A stretch of DNA of 64,000 nucleotides from Apus apus (lineage: Eukaryota; Chordata; Aves; Apodiformes; Apodidae), in NCBI RefSeq assembly GCF_020740795.1, contig NC_067295.1:4526501-4590500 (forward strand), read 5' to 3'. Position 1 is the stretch's first letter. Every line of letters starts with the position of its first letter. The notes under the pieces were generated by a model, which was not told the DNA's origin, did not search any database, and saw only the letters and a list, made by a program, of their open reading frames with translations. A program made the translations under genes and the position numbers. Shown piece by piece: positions 12,929 through 26,065 of the stretch.

Positions 12929-15250
12929 GATTTGAACCTAAAGTACCATAGTTAAGTATCATGGAGATTTTCTGCAGTGTTACAGCTCCCTACAACAGAT
13001 ACAATTGTTCTGTTATTACTGTTAACATTAGATTAAAAGAAAGAAAACTTGTGGAATGGATGAATTTATCAGAATTAGAAGGTGCATATGGTTCATCCTG
13101 CTCAGGGTAAGTAGGGTGGTGAAGATGATCTCACAAAGACACAGAATTCAGGCATGTTTTGGAAGAAAGGGAAAATTACTCTAAGTTATTTCAAAATAAA
13201 TAATGCAGACACTGTCTTGCCATACAGTTTTTTTAATCTGAAAATACTTAGATTTAGATTTTATATTATTAATTAATGATAATGAAAAAGAAGCACTGAG
13301 TACATGTGAAAATAATTTAATGTCAAGGAGCGTTTTCCACCCGTTGTTCATCTGCTGGCACACTGCGTTCATGATAAATCATTAATCCCATTCAAATGTA
13401 AGTATTTTCTGAATCTTCTTTGCAAGTGGGAGAAAACAGGAATTGACAGTAAATTATTCTAAATTGCAAAGTAAATGTTGATCTCAAACCTCCTTCCTAG
13501 TGTTCAGTTTCTGTTTATGTAACCATATAGTAACTGATTTTCTTACATTTGTAAGGTTTACTTTCGTTAATGGCTATTTAATTTTGGGAAACAAGGCTAC
13601 TTTATGTTATATGAAATTAATCTGTATTTATCTTTTCTTCCTTTATAGTATTCTTAGATGGTTAGTATTTTTAAGCACATTGACAAATCAGTTCATTATT
13701 GTATGCTATTGTGAGATTTCTCTTATAATGTAATTATATTCTCTTTGAATTGGTATGTATCATGTTGCAAATGTTATTTCTCAACTTCTCCGCATTGTTT
13801 GTTTGGGTTTTTTTCCGTGATAATTCCTAGGGCACACACTGATCTTAACTATAGAATTGCATTGTTAAGCAGATGAGATCAACTGGATTGAGCTGCCCTT
13901 TGTAAATAGTGCCACTTATTGCTGCCACTCACCACCACTTCATTTGAAATTGTGGTCGTTTAGCAGTGAGACTTGGAGTAAACAGAGGCACCCAGGATAC
14001 CAAAGTTTTTGGGCAGCTTTTAAGCTATGAGGTTTTGACCCCAAGGTTAAAGCTACACAGAATTCCTTAACCTCAGAGTCATATTCCAATGCTTGCTTAC
14101 ACAAAATTTCTGAGTTGACTTAAAGAAATTATTTGGTCAGACCTTCAGGAATACTAGTGAAATGTAATGATGGGTCCTTCAGAAAAAGAATAATAAAACT
14201 CCACCTCAACAAATGAAGCTCTGCTTTAGTTAGATTTTCTTCGTGGAACTAGGAGTACAAACGCAGTCTTGACTCCAGGGCCATTAGGTGGCACACTTGG
14301 GCTACGGGTTTGGCAGGGCATGCCATGAAATTGTGTGGAACCCAAAGTACAACTGCTTAATCACACACCTTCTAATTTATAGGGAATGAAAGAGGGAGAA
14401 TACAATAAATGACGTTTAGACACGAGGAATTGTGAACACTCTGTCAGCTGGAAGCCAATGAGGCTTCTGCATCTTTCTTTTTAGAGCATTAACAACATGA
14501 TGTCCCCAGGAACCTTACACTACTTGCATGGATTTCATTAACTCCACTAGCTGAACTCACAGGTGTTCCCAAGAACACAACTTGCCGTGTACCCCGTGTG
14601 AATTAGATACTTGTGAGGATCTCCAAATACTTAGAAAAGAGTTGGTGGTTCTTGTTTAAAAAATAAGTAGGCCAAGAAGAACTTGATTACTTACATTTTC
14701 TCAAGGTAGAAAGTTTGGGGTTTGATATGGCTGTGCCATAAGAGTTACATGAACTGTAGAAAAGGGTATCCTTGGGATTACATAGGATTGTTATGCAGGT
14801 TTTAGTATTTGAGAAGTTTGTGGAGTTTGAGTAGGACAATTTCTGAGGTGAAGAAACTGAGAAATTAATTCAGAATAATGTTTTACTTAGCCTTTTGGCC
14901 AATCCCATCCTAACTACTAATGATTTCCAGAGATCCCAATCATGCTAAATTTCGGTTTCCTGTTCTCACAACCTCCTTCAGTTGTCTTGACAGTTTCTTT
15001 ACACCTGTGTGATATACCTGTCATGGAAGTCCTAATTATAGGTAAATGAAGTATCATTATTACTTATTCACCTTAGGCAAGAATGTGCATATGGACAGTT
15101 GGTGTAGCCCAGCTTTCAGAGAGCTAAAGTAAAACTAGTGGAGAACTGTTCTGAACACTAGGACAGACCCCTAGGATTTCACAGGCACATGGATTTTCTT
15201 AATTCTCTAAGCAATGGGACACCAATATGAAAGTAGAGTTCTGGGCTGAC

Positions 15251-15456
15251 CTCTTCATGGTATCTTGCATCCTTTGGGTTATGATACTTTGCTCTAGTTG
15301 GAATTAATTTCCAGTTTTTATTAATAACAGAATGAGCTGCAGAAATTACGTCGGAAGGACTTGATGTGCTGCTGACTGCTGGCTTAGGAATTATTCCTGG
15401 TGCAGTCAAAGGAAGTGTGTGTGTTCCTGGAATGTCTACTGAAGCATCTATTTTCA
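15251..15456 (-). other. Exon-like block, antisense, Ser/Thr/Pro-rich
   Basis: On the minus strand a strong acceptor (CTTCTTTCTATTCCAG) opens a phase-1 frame that runs to a possible GAAGAG|GTCAGC donor. The N-terminal half of the peptide is Ser/Thr/Pro-rich (PGIIPKPAVSSTSSPSD) and the second half is basic and polar. The composition is reminiscent of a mucin-like linker but matches nothing I recognise. Low-confidence candidate only. Confidence 0.15.
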
Positions 15457-17776
15457 CTGGAATAGAAAGAAGTGCAAAAGCTTTGTCTGTTTAATGGTCA
15501 TGGGGAAGAGGCCATCTCTTAAAGGAGGAAGGTCAGTGTGGATGCACTTTTCTTTTTCTTCCTCTTATGCCAGGATCCCTTTATCTTTCCTCTCCAGCTA
15601 TTTTGTATTGTGTGGCCATACAGCATCTAGAGCATTGGGGTGGCACCCTGATGTGACTTGCAGTGCTATTGTATGAAAAAAAAATTAAGATATATTTATA
15701 GATAAATATCAGTCTTGGCATATGTGCATGACTATGACTCTGAGTTCCCATTTTGTCTGGAGAGAGGAGCTCGAGTTACTGTGATTCCTGCATTTGACCA
15801 GAGCTTGTAATTTAAGATTTTACATCATCTGAAATTCCTTTTGGATATGATTGCACACACATCGTCACCTATCTGCATTCTGATGTGAGAATTAGGTGCT
15901 CTGCTTATATGGACTTTGGAATATTTATTTGCATTTAAAATTTCATGGGCTTGGGAGGATGTTTGTGCATGATCAGAAATGAGTGGTATTGCAGTTGCTT
16001 GATGAAGGCATAATACAAGATTAGGTAGCATGGATCTTGAATTATAATTTCAAATTCTTTTGGCAATAAGAAGTGATTTCCAGGGAATATCTTGATGGGG
16101 AGTGTAAACAAACAATAAGTATACAAATAACTTGCCATTGCTTTTCATTGGTAAGGGAAGATTTTTAATTTATGATCAGGTTACAGCTACTAATTTAAAG
16201 CTCTTAAAACATTCAGAGGGAAATCTTTGAAATATTAAAATACTTGGAGAAACAAGTCTAGAAAGCAGTGGTTTTACTAACTCACCATAGTCTCTCTGGT
16301 GCTTCTGCCTTCATTAAAATAAGTGGTGTTATTGTAGCTCAGGGGTACAGGCTGAACTAAGGCAAGGATCAATAAGGACAAGAACAGTGTCCAAATGATA
16401 AAAGTTTCCATCTAGCTGCTCCTCTCTTCAATTTCCTTACTGCAAGTAGCCTTTCTCAGAGAGGTAACGGTTCAGCAGCGAAGTGTACTATAAACCTGAG
16501 AAAGATGAATGATTCTTGTAATTTCTGTCATAAATCTGCCATGCTCAGAAACAGGGTGGAATTCAAGCTCTGTTTTAATGATGACGGAAGAGGAACCCTT
16601 CCCAAGAGTGCCACGTGTTTGGATTTTGGTGTGTTGACAAAAGGTCTATATGAATCAGAGGCAAGCTACAAACATCAGTCCCAAAATATATTGCAAAGAG
16701 TACGAGTTAAGAAGAAACACTTTGGGACTGAAATAGGAACAAGCGCTCTGGAGCCAGAAAGGAACATACTGTTAAGCACACTGGTTTACTGGAAAGGTGA
16801 GGGTACAGCTTAATATTAGCAGAGTTGATGATGGGATTTAGGTGAGTTTCAAATAACAATTAAAGAGTTTTAGCAGAGCTGCTGAGGACTGAAAAAAACT
16901 TTCTAAAAATACAACATAAGCCACAATGTGAAAGGCATTGACACATTTTTATTGTGAAAGTGAGAAATGTTACCTTTTACTCTATTGGTAAGAGGAAAGG
17001 AAGAACATTAATTGGTATGCAAATAGTGATTGATCCTGACCCAGTTCTTAGCTGTCACTTGTCATCCTCACAGACAATCCTGCCATTATTCCAGTTCACA
17101 TAGTTAATATTTACACAACCTGGGATGACAGCAGGAGGGAAGTTCATGTAATGAGTCTTGCCCACCTCCCGCCCCCCTTGCATTTTAGTTAAATACCTCT
17201 TTATAATTCAGCACCTTTGTTTCCCAAACTTTTCCTGTGGAGCTTCCTCCTTGCATATGGCTAGCAGGACACCTAATTTGATATGGGCTCAACAGCCCAT
17301 GTGTTAAAAACGTGCTGAATATTCTAGCCACAGAAAAGCAGCTTTCTAGTGAATAGTAATTGTGACAAAGTACTGGCTTCTGGTGTGTTACAGGGCAGCA
17401 CAGCTGGGAATATTGGATTTGGTTTCTTCCTATGAGAAGATAAGATTTCAGAGACCCAGATATTAGGGAGAAGATGATTTGTGCTATATGAGTTTCATTA
17501 CTCTATAACGTGCTAATTATTTTTATCACCTCCTGAGAAATTCTCTAGCAGTATGAAGGTACCTGAGTGCTAAAAGAAATGACACTTTTTTGAGATTTGC
17601 CAACAGGTATTTTAGTGAATATTGTGATGAAGGATGTTCCAGGGACAGGACCAACTCTCCTTCCGATGTAAGTGCTCTGCAATCAGTGGGATGAGAGCAG
17701 GGATTCATTGTGCCAGCTCTTTGTAAGAGCTGGAATCCTGGCAGCAACGGGTGTGTGTGCTGAGGGCCTGGGCTCA

Positions 17777-17792
17777 GGCAGCAGCAGCAGCA
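17777..17792. repeat. Short CAG/GCA microsatellite
   Basis: Five consecutive GCA-type units followed by further scattered GCAGCA and GCAACA units to about 17,812. It lies in non-coding DNA. An AGCAGC-rich antisense counterpart (CCTGCTGCTGTTGCT) occurs near 18,187. Confidence 0.6.
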
Positions 17793-20700
17793 TTGCAGCA
17801 GCTCTGCAACAGCACAGGAAGGGCAGGAGCTGCCTGCACACAGCTGAGGGTTAACAACTGCCTGGTTTGAACAGAAGCTACTCTAAAGATGATTTTTTAA
17901 TATATTTTTATAATGTGGAAAGAAGGAGGCTTTATTTCAGTGATAGATTTCTGTGGCATAAGCCACAGCATTGCCCCACAGACACTATCATCACAAACAT
18001 GTTACAAAAATATTAATTTTCAGAGCTTTACAACTGCTCACAAGAAGCCTGAACCTCTCATAACTGCTCAAAGAGATTTGTGGAGGAAAACCATACTCTG
18101 ACACTATATTTGGAAGAAGTCAGCATTGTGCAATTCTCGTCCTCTGCATGTTCATTTCAACTTGTAGTAGTCTGATGCAACAGTTCCTCCTGCTGCTGTT
18201 GCTCTGGGCACAGTTCTGCTGCATTACTGAACCATTCTGCAGGTCTGTGCAGTGATGGCACAGCATCAACTTGTCCTGTGTTGCAACACAGTCTTCCAAC
18301 AGACAAATTATCAGTGCTTCCTTCTTTGTTATTTGTTCTTTGTGTGTACACACACGTGCAAACACACAAGCACCTTGCAGGTTCTGTATGGTTTGTGTTT
18401 TACACAAAAGAAATGCTGTGCCTGTTGTGCGTCTTTGGGCATTATGAAAAATAGCTTATTAAAGAAGCTACATGAAGATGACAACTGTATTTGTAAAGCA
18501 AAGGTATGTGTGGCAAGAGTACATAATATTCAAATAAGGAGCAAAAATGCCTGTGTAATATTGAATAGTAAAGTAGTTGTTGCTTTTTCTGTACCATGTT
18601 GAAGTGGCAGAGGGGAAGTTGTGATGGAGATAAGGATAGACTAGTGGCTTGTGTGGCACTGCTGATGCACTGCTTGAACGCTGATAACAGGCTTGAGCTT
18701 AGAATTAGTAGAGGAAGTCCATAAATCAGACAAGTGCTTGGAAATTCTGATCTTATATGTTTGGCTTCTGGGATTTATTTTTGTTTGTTTGTTTTTTATT
18801 GATTTACACACAGGTAATGACTTGCTGGAATTTACTCTTAGTCTGATGTGGGATGTAGGGATATAGTATAAGGGAGATACCTCCTTCTTTAAAATCCCAG
18901 AGTTGCTGGAGGTTAAAACCCTGTAAAAACGTGCAGCAAAGGAGTGTTAGGAAAAAAATGCCCTCTATTTTCTGATCCCAGTAACCTGACATAGGTCCAG
19001 GTTATAAAAATTGAATGCCTCCTGCCACATGGATAGATTACTATCCATGGATTGGGATGTTTGCTGACACTGGTTTATCTGTGAGTGGCATTTCCAAAAT
19101 TCAATTGCTTTGCTTCAGCAAATGAGAAGTGTTTATAAAGAACAGAGGCATTTCTGTTCTGTAGTTTACATATTAGTTCTGTGAATAAGTAAAAGAAAAT
19201 GTTATTCCTACATTTTAAAATCTTCATTTGTTTTGCCTTTGGTCATCATGTGCATTCTTAAGGAAGACAAACTTTTTTCTTCCTCATCTTTTCACTTCCA
19301 AGTTCTCTTACAGTTCAGAAAATGAAAGTGCTTAGATATGAGGTAGTTTTTGCTTTCAGATATTCTTTTAAAGTATATGTCACACCCTGTCAGATCAGAG
19401 ATTCATTACATTCTTACTAAAGGAAATGGGATTTAAGGATATACTCAAATTTAAGAACTTGATCATATTTGCTCAAACATTACTTTAGTAAGCACCATCT
19501 ATCTTTGAGTAAGACAGAAGGATTGAAGGATTGGAGAATTAAACACAGTAAATGATGCATTTCCATGGTTTCTAAAAGAGCTACAGATTTCATAATAGAA
19601 AATAAAAACAAAACACTCCTGGACCCACGTGTGTGGAGGGGGACTTCAGGTAGGGAAGGGTGAGATGGAACCTTGTAGTTTTTGAGTACATCACCTTGGC
19701 AGGGAACTGCTCATGCAGTTGTGGACTAGAGTAACTGCTACACTCTAAAGGTGTTACTGTGACACTAATCAGTTCTGGGATCAAGGTGAGTGTGGTACCA
19801 AGGGACATTTTCAGTGGTTGCAAAGCTGGTGAGTAGGGGAAACCAATGTAAGTTTTGCATATCTTCCCATGTATATGACAACATACGTAATACAAAAAAC
19901 CATACAAATAGAAAAGCAGCAGTGTGGAATCACTCCATGCCTTAGCAGATTAGAAATAGTACCACTGCAAATACCTCAGCAGTTGAGAGGGTGAAGTATA
20001 AGGAGTTTGCTTGGTCATGTGATAACAAAAAATATGAAAATGTATGTGTCAGTCATAAGGTGTGCAACCAAAATTGTCAGTGATCAACACTAGCTCTGAT
20101 TTTCACAGGTTTTGTTAGTTTTCAGCTCCATTTATAATGATGTTTTAACATAGTTTTCCAAAAGTAATAGAATACTTGAGAAGAAATGTTACCATATGTC
20201 ACATACACCTGAAGGTAAGAGGTACAATACTGTGGTAATGGGACTCCCAACATGCTGGGGTGCCTTTGTAAATGGAAATTGATTTTCTCAAGGATTCTTT
20301 ACTGGGGGACATAAATGTACATTTAGTCTTACCAGTTTAAAAACCTCTTTGTTCAAATAAGAACAGTGATACAGAGACACGTTCTAATACATTAAAGCAA
20401 GATAAATTATATCCAGCAGCTTGCTGAATACCTCAGCTTATGAGTTTTTTGAAAATCTGCAGAATACAATAGGGGCCTCACAGGAAGATAGCCTGCGGAT
20501 GTCACTGAGACACTTGGACTAGTTAAGGATTATTTGAGCTCTGATTATGTAACTATGTGTCTGGGCTCTTTTCTCCTCTTTTACTTTATGCTTTTAAGTT
20601 GATAGGATTCTTCTGGTGAGTGTTTGAGTTGGAATCAGTTTGGTTTAGGTCAATAGGCCCAAGTATGACCTTAGAAATGAGACAGTCAACCTCAAAATGC

Positions 20701-22965
20701 TGCACAGTTTCTACTCAGACACTTAGAGTTAATGGGTTTTTAGGACACAGATGAAGCTGTTGTGCTCATTTTGCTGGTGTAATTTACTACATTAATGATC
20801 AAAAAAGAGTGGAAAAAAGAGTAAAGATGTTAATTTCAAGCACCATTACAGAAATACAATACAATAAAATAAAAAAAATCAGATAAATGTTCATTTGTTG
20901 TAAACTGATTGTTGCTGAGAGCCCATTGCCCTAAAGCAAGTTCTGCTTGTAGCAGCAGAAGACCTAGGTCACTATCATCTGTGAAATGTAGATTACTTAA
21001 TGGGGACTTTTGTTAATGTTTTAATAGAAAAAGAGGGTGATTTAAGCAGTGTTTCTTCAATAATGAGGAGCTGGCATTGTTATGGTGATTGTCTTAATAC
21101 ACTGCTGCTTGTTGCTTTAGTGGCTAAAGCATTCTTGAATAATCAGAACAGACAGAAGTCTCAGTGTAACTGAGAGTCAGTGTCTTCTGCTTCCCAGCCT
21201 GCTGCTGGGTACCAGTCCTCCAGTTCCAGTTGTCTTTGTTCATGCTCCTGCTCACAAAGTCTTCCCTTTCTGCTCTGCCTTAGTTAGCAAGTAGGGTTTG
21301 ATCTGTGCTTCGAGGGCACTGCTGAGCCCTGGTGTAACACATCCATTGCCTGACTCTGTGCCTGTTTGCTGGTGGAGCTGATTCTCTTGCTGAGCATGGA
21401 GGGTCACATATTCTGCTTCACTAGTAACTGGTTCAAATGTTGTTGCATCATTTAACTATCACAGTAAAATAACTGTTTTCCCAAGACCAAAATTGAACTG
21501 CCATCCCTGACAAAGTTCACACAAATAAAATATTTAGAGGACTCAGGTGACCACAGCAGATCCTTCTGTAGCTGCTTCCCTCTCATGACAATTATGTATT
21601 GAGTAGAAAGTAAATTATACCCTTTATAAGGGGCATTCAGGGTTAAAACTGAGTAGCATTTGTTGAAACAAGGGTCTTGAGAGAAGATTTCAGTCTATGC
21701 AGCAGTAATCAGCTCAAAACAGGACTCAGAGTTGTTTCTTTGGTAAGAACTGGAAGGCATCTTAACTGTGGAATTTGTTTAAAGACTCAGGTCTGACAAG
21801 CTTGCTCAGGTTAAAGCTGTTGTGCATATTTACATCTCAATCTGGATCTGAGTCTTGTTACTTGTTTGGTTTGCATTGCTTACAATTATCTAAAAGTTAA
21901 ATTTATTTTTTTTTAACTAGCTGTTGAAGGTATAGTAGGAGAAATGTAATTTAGGGTAAATACTTTTTTAAGAAAATAACTTCTCCAGTGCTCTTTTGCA
22001 TACCAAGCAGGCCTAGTGGCACTTCTGATATACTTCAAGCATTCTGACATTTTTATGTTTTCAGCCAGACAAACATGCAGCACACAGCAGAAATTATTGT
22101 ATTAGCTTTTTAGTTTCTCCACTGCCTATTGTATTAAAAAATGGCTTAGAAAAATAGAATAAAATCCAGTTCATGCATAAAGATGATTGCAGTAGAATAA
22201 TAATTGTGTCTAAATTCAGACCTTGAGTGTGGTACCTTGTGGGAGAAGCCAGACTCCATGTTCAGTAAATGCATGTTCCTATCCCTCTGAACACAAGGGA
22301 AATTTATTTCTGGTGTTAGAGAGAGTAGTATCAAGTCCTGTCTGTGGAGGTGTGAGCTCAGGCATTTCCCACTGAGGGATACATGCTGCTCTTCCATGAA
22401 GACTTTCCCAACAGAGGCAGTGTAGAAATGTTTTTCCATTATAAATTAGAGCAGGTGACCTGATTCCTCCAGCCTCCTTCCATCTCAGCTCAGGAAATGC
22501 TCGTTGCTTTGCGTCTCCTTGCAGAAACATGGCAGAAAAGCCCCACTCACTGTTCAGCATTTGTACCCACGTCAGCAAGGAATACATTTTTCTCCTAGTC
22601 CTTTTTATGCAAGACTGAGCATACTTTGCAGATTGTAGGGCTACATGTACAAATATCCACTCTGGGGAGCAGTGCACTTGTAATTGGTGATTTGCCCAGC
22701 AAATCAAGGAGCTGTTTGAGCCAGGAAGCATCATGCATGATAGCAAGTTGTTTTCAGAATTAAAGGGTATGATATCTTATTTTGCATCCTGCTCATTTTT
22801 ATAGGTGTTTTTGCTGTGATTAAGTAGCAAGACAAAATCCAGTAATTTCTGTGCTGTACTTGGAATGCAGGTAAGGGTGTACTTCAGTTTCAGCAACAGG
22901 GAAACTATCAGACAAGTGCAGTGACTTGGATCTACAAACCTCTTCACTTTCAGTGTTGTGAAAAG

Positions 22966-23019
22966 CATAGAATGGAACAGAGCAGAGTAGAATAGTACAG
23001 AATAGAAGAGAACAGAAGC
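22966..23019. repeat. Imperfect AGAATAG/AGAACAG simple repeat
   Basis: Around ten imperfect five-base units of the AGAAT/AGAAC/AGCAG type (for example GAATAGTACAGAATAGAAG) form a purine-rich tract. AGAAT-type pentanucleotide repeats are common in bird genomes. Confidence 0.65.
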
Positions 23020-25188
23020 AAATCCTTTGCTTCCTAGCTGTTCACATCCATTTTAACTTCTGAGAATATATTTCCTCTTGAAACGGCAAGAAAAATTAGC
23101 CCAGATAAGCTCATAGAAACCTTAGAAAAGATTTAAAATCTTCCATCTGTGAAGCTGTGATTAAAATATTGACACACAATCAATAAGCCTATGAAATTTT
23201 ACTGAAGATAACTGCAATAGTTGCAAAATGTTGTAGGATAATTAATATTGAAATAGTATGAATTAATTTAATCTTAGTATTAAAAAATACACACTTAGAG
23301 CTTGGATTTTTTTTTTTCAAAATAATAAGAAAAGACACTTAAGAGAGATGGGCATTCTGCTTTCACATTGTTCTCACATAAGTTTGTGCTTTCCAACTTC
23401 CTTGGGCATTCTTCCAGTAAAGAGAGCCCAAGGAGCTCTCTCTGTTATAGGAGTCATTGCTTTCAGTGTCTCTGCTGTGAAGAAAAACCTGGGGTTGTGA
23501 TAGAATTAATGGAATTGGAAGGGTCCAAGATTATTCCAGTATTTTATGTCGCACAGGTGCCTATGTATTTGTTCTGAAATGCTTTAAAACTGTATTTTAG
23601 ACTTCATTACAATTTTATTAATTTTGAGGAATCACTTCAGTGTCTAATATAGGAATTTGGCTACAGGTTTACATATGCCTCTCTCCAAAAATGGCTTTAT
23701 ATCATCAGCAGTAGTTCAAGGTGCTTATTTATCTTCTCCTATATTTGATCACGGTTTGTTATGAAATGTATTGGTGATACACATCATGACAACAGCAATA
23801 AGGGAAGAAGGTCTGATCACCACTACCACAAGCTAGACCCCTAAAAGAAGTCCTTGTGAAAACTGAATTTTTTCAAAAGAAGCAGTGTTCTTGATGACGC
23901 TTGCAAACAAGCACACTGGAAGCCAGGGAGCAGCCAAGACAGTGTCAGTCTCTCAAGGTGTAGATACTTGTTATAGCTGTATTTAAAATTGTTTCTAATT
24001 GGAATGTGATTCTGCATATTTTGTACCCCTATGCAAATGCAAAATGCAAAAGAAGGTTCTTAAAAAGAGAAGTTCAGAGCAGTGCACACTTGGAAAACAC
24101 ACAATGTGCAGTGCAGAAGCTGTTGCTTGTTTAGTTTTTGTTTTTCTGAATGTCTTGCTTGCCAGAAGTGGTCAGTTCCTTTATGAATCTAAAGAGAAAA
24201 AACAACTTCATGAGCATCCACTAATGTTTTGGAGACCCACTCTGCTGGGATTGGGAAATTAGCAAATGCTCTAAATGAATGCAATAAAAATAAATCAGGG
24301 ACACTGCATTGCAAAATGGGCTTTGTTCATTTATTTCTGACACGAATGGTTTAGTTTTAATTATTTATAGTATTTCACAGCACATTGGTAAATGTGCTGC
24401 AACATATTTTGTAAAAGTAAGGAAGTCTTTGAAAGAGCAGAGCAGAGGGCAGCTGTCCCACCCCTTTGGTATGGCAGGAAGTCATCACTGTGGAGAGGGA
24501 CAGGGCCACAGTGTCTGCTTGAATTTGCTTGTGGTTTGCAAACAACTGCACTCACAGACTTTGCGATCTGGATGTTTTGTTCCTGTTCACACTGGCAGAT
24601 AGAAATGGCCCATCAGGTGCAAGTAGGAGCTGAGGGCCTTGTGCTGGGGGCTGTGGAAGTGCTGTGCTGAAGAAAGGAGAGCTGCCATGAGCCCTCCTGG
24701 CCTGAAGGGTAAAGCTCCCTCAGTAGCTGAATAAATCAGTGTCACATGTGCAGATGGCAGAAACAAGTAAGTAATACTAAGGCAGCTCAGATAGTTGCAC
24801 TGCTGGTTTTTGGGATGACTAAACAGAGACAGCAAACACAGCAAGTGAGTGGGCATATACGGGAATAAGCAGTTTGAAGATGTAAAGTGCACACGTTCTC
24901 CGGTTTCACATTTTCAGATCATTGCCTGCTGTCTTAAGTTGGCTTTGGGAAACAAATAAGGACCCAGCTTTGGAGGCAAAGTTACCTTAAATAACCCCAA
25001 ATGTCTTTTGTATTATTTGGTTTGGGAACTGAGGAATTAAATTGTCTCTTGTCTTGCAGGAAACAGGAAAACAATAGGGCAGTTGGGGAGGGGGAAAAAA
25101 ACCCTGCAAATAGAGGCAAATATAATAACTTAATCTACAGTAAAAACGAAATAAATGAGCAGAGGTATATTTGAATCCACCTTTTATT

Positions 25189-25385
25189 TTATCCAGAGCC
25201 TGAAAGTTCAGTATTAATTCTGACTTTTCTAGCTCCTATGAGTTTGTAAACTCTAAACCCATTCCTTTTACGATTTCTGAGGTTTTTTAGTGCTTTTTGT
25301 ATGATTGAATTCATTAGGTATCTGAATAAAGAGTTAATGTATGGGATGACCTGCTCTGTGTCCATGTGGAGGTAGTGGAAGATAT
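25189..25385 (-). other. Exon-like block, antisense, ends in a stop
   Basis: A pyrimidine-rich acceptor (ACCTCTCCCCCATCAG) on the minus strand precedes a phase-1 frame open for about 65 codons to TAA. The peptide is helix-like and basic (EQVIPYINSLFRYLMNSIIQ, then KNLRNRKRNGFRVYKLIGAR). No family is recognised. The phase matches several other antisense blocks listed here, which is the only argument linking them. Confidence 0.17.
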
Positions 25386-26032
25386 CTGATGGGGGAGAGG
25401 TTGATATAACTTGCTTGAGACAAGTCACTTGTCTTGAGTGAAACTTGCTTGAGTGAAAAGTTACACAAGCACAATGTGGAAGGAGCCTTATTTTTACCTT
25501 TCATGTGACAAAATCCCCATTCCAAACCCTTTCCTTTCTCTGCATCTGCTGTTGCATTGATAATGAATGTCTTACCCTGGGTTGGATGAAATGCTGGATT
25601 TGCCCACCTAGTTATGATGTATGTTCTTTCTCTCCTGCTTTTGCTTTGCTGTTTCACACTATTGATATATTAATCACTGGAAATAATCCAGATAAATCCG
25701 TGTAATCTTTTTACCACTTTTTCATATCAGATCTATCAATAAAAATATGGAGATGCTATAGAAAGGCCAGAAATGTTAATGAACAGCACATCTTGTGTAG
25801 GTTCTAGGATCTTAGGATTTATGGAATATGCTTTGCAGCTATTTTATTCTTTCTCATGCAGCCACCTATAATATAATCCCTCCTATCTTCAAGGACAGCA
25901 AGTTCCTACAAGGTCTCCTGTGATGATCACACTTTCCTCTAGGCCTGTCATAGCAGACATTGTGTTCCTGCTTCCTTGTTGTAAAACTGTTGAGATTTAT
26001 ATAAACAAAAGTAGCTCTCCCTGGTACACTGA

Positions 26033-26065
26033 TTTAGCTTTACATCCAACTGATGTAAAGCTAAA
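26033..26065. repeat. Perfect 14-bp inverted repeat (hairpin)
   Basis: TTTAGCTTTACATC at 26,033-26,046 is followed by a 5-base loop (CAACT) and its exact reverse complement at 26,052-26,065. A perfect stem of this length with a small loop is unexpected by chance. It could be the relic of a palindromic DNA transposon or a structured RNA element; the stem is too short for a usual microRNA precursor. Confidence 0.8.

Noticed and set aside
22279..22746. 155-codon antisense frame as a gene
   Set aside because: No domain, no convincing splice borders for the full frame, and a second antisense frame (22,146-22,439) overlaps it. Most likely chance, though an exon-like acceptor and a GTGAGT donor lie inside.
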